A stretch of DNA of 12,955 bases from DAOVGU01 sp030637775 [NCBI: bacterium] (GTDB taxonomy: Bacteria > Ratteibacteria > UBA8468), in NCBI GenBank assembly GCA_030637775.1, contig DAOWFY010000092.1, positions 1 through 12,955 of the forward strand, read 5' to 3'. The notes below the pieces were generated by a model that was given only the letters and a program-made list of their open reading frames with translations, made no database searches and was not told the origin of the DNA. This document shows positions 12,494 to 12,955 of the stretch, piece by piece. The first letter of the stretch is position 1. Every line of letters begins with the position of its first letter. Made by a program: the position numbers and the translations under genes.

Positions 12494-12955
12494 TTACGCA
12501 AAAAGGCGAACATTCTCCTCACCCGCTAAATCCTTTACCTCGGAGAGAAGTTCCGGCGTCAGCTTTACTTTAGTTTCTGTCTGAATAGAGACTTTTTCTT
12601 TATTGGGGAGATGAAGCAGTAAATAAACCGGGGCCTTCCCCTTAAACCTAACCAATAATTTCTTTAAAGATTCCAGAGTGTCCTTTTCCAGGCCGGCAAG
12701 ATAGAACTCAATCTCCACTCGATTTGTTAGTTTTTCTGTAACTTCATTAATGGGAAGGACTTCGGTAGCAACGATGGATGGTCTTTCATTGCGAAAGTCA
12801 ACCTTTCCTTTTATAAAAACAACTGAGCCCGTCCGAATATGGTCAGCAAACTGGCCAAAGGCCTCGGGAAAAAGTATCACCTCCGTTTTCCCCTTTAAAT
12901 CCTCCAAAACAAGAGTTGCCATTCTCTCTCCTCTTTTTGTCATCAGCCTTTTTAC
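12494..12955 (-). CDS. dnaE: DNA polymerase III subunit alpha, C-terminal part
   Basis: The last 153 residues of the replicative polymerase; the gene enters from beyond the high-coordinate end, with the frame open through base 12955. The visible segment starts in the OB-fold domain, with the typical TKRGERMATLVLEDLKGKTEVILFPEAF. It continues through SVVFIKGKVDFRNERPSIVATEVLPI and ends in the C-terminal domain (VEIEFYLAGLEK, LLLHLPNKEKVSI, ENVRLFA). The methionine at 12943 is internal, since the residues before it (V-K-R-L) continue the family pattern. This region contacts single-stranded DNA and tau in the family. DnaE type rather than PolC is favoured because the OB fold is C-terminal. Confidence 0.92.
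   Translation of the reverse strand, partial: VKRLMTKRGERMATLVLEDLKGKTEVILFPEAFGQFADHIRTGSVVFIKGKVDFRNERPSIVATEVLPINEVTEKLTNRVEIEFYLAGLEKDTLESLKKLLVRFKGKAPVYLLLHLPNKEKVSIQTETKVKLTPELLSEVKDLAGEENVRLFA

Noticed and set aside
1-12955. CRISPR arrays and tRNA genes
   Set aside because: No regularly spaced direct repeats and no cloverleaf with a conserved T-arm were seen; the repeats present are palindromic and dispersed.

Overview
This is a bacterial chromosome segment in which every confident gene lies on the minus strand. LptB points to a diderm with lipopolysaccharide. The base composition looks moderately AT-rich, genes overlap tightly, alternative starts occur (TTG for yebC), and a DUF151 nuclease and an EF-G2-type GTPase are present. 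Together with several families of short palindromic repeats, this suggests an uncultivated diderm lineage, but no phylum can be assigned from the window alone.

Layout in transcription order (high to low coordinates): the C-terminus of DNA polymerase III alpha (dnaE, cut by the window edge); a gene-poor stretch of about 400 bp with a palindromic repeat; a two-gene module of a 79-residue unknown protein and a DUF2283 protein behind a good sigma70-type promoter; a 230-bp spacer; an AbrB/MazE-type antitoxin-like gene with its own promoter and no toxin; a double-hairpin repeat; mtnA overlapping a GH130 glycoside phosphorylase gene; a stand-alone 5S rRNA gene with a near-consensus promoter; an operon of EF-G2-like GTPase, DUF151 nuclease, yebC and ruvC; then, from an extended -10 promoter, ruvA, ruvB, lptB, uppS and dxr, followed across a 123-bp inverted-repeat element by rseP (cut by the window edge).

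The genes fall into three functional blocks: Holliday-junction processing (ruvC, ruvA, ruvB, with yebC); envelope biogenesis (lptB for LPS export, uppS and dxr for isoprenoid carrier lipid, rseP for envelope proteolysis); and translation or salvage (5S rRNA, EF-G2, mtnA). cdsA, usually between uppS and dxr, is absent here.

The most notable signal is a set of short palindromic (REP/MITE-like) elements sitting at gene edges and inside reading frames. One supplies the first ~23 codons and both candidate ATGs of uppS. One supplies the last six codons and the stop of ruvC. One lies in frame inside ruvC and recurs as a 22-bp copy about 7 kb away. One adds about 16 net residues to mtnA. Others sit between dxr and rseP and directly before mtnA. 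The pattern resembles protein-coding palindromic elements such as those of Rickettsia, but the families here look different and no transposase lies in the window.
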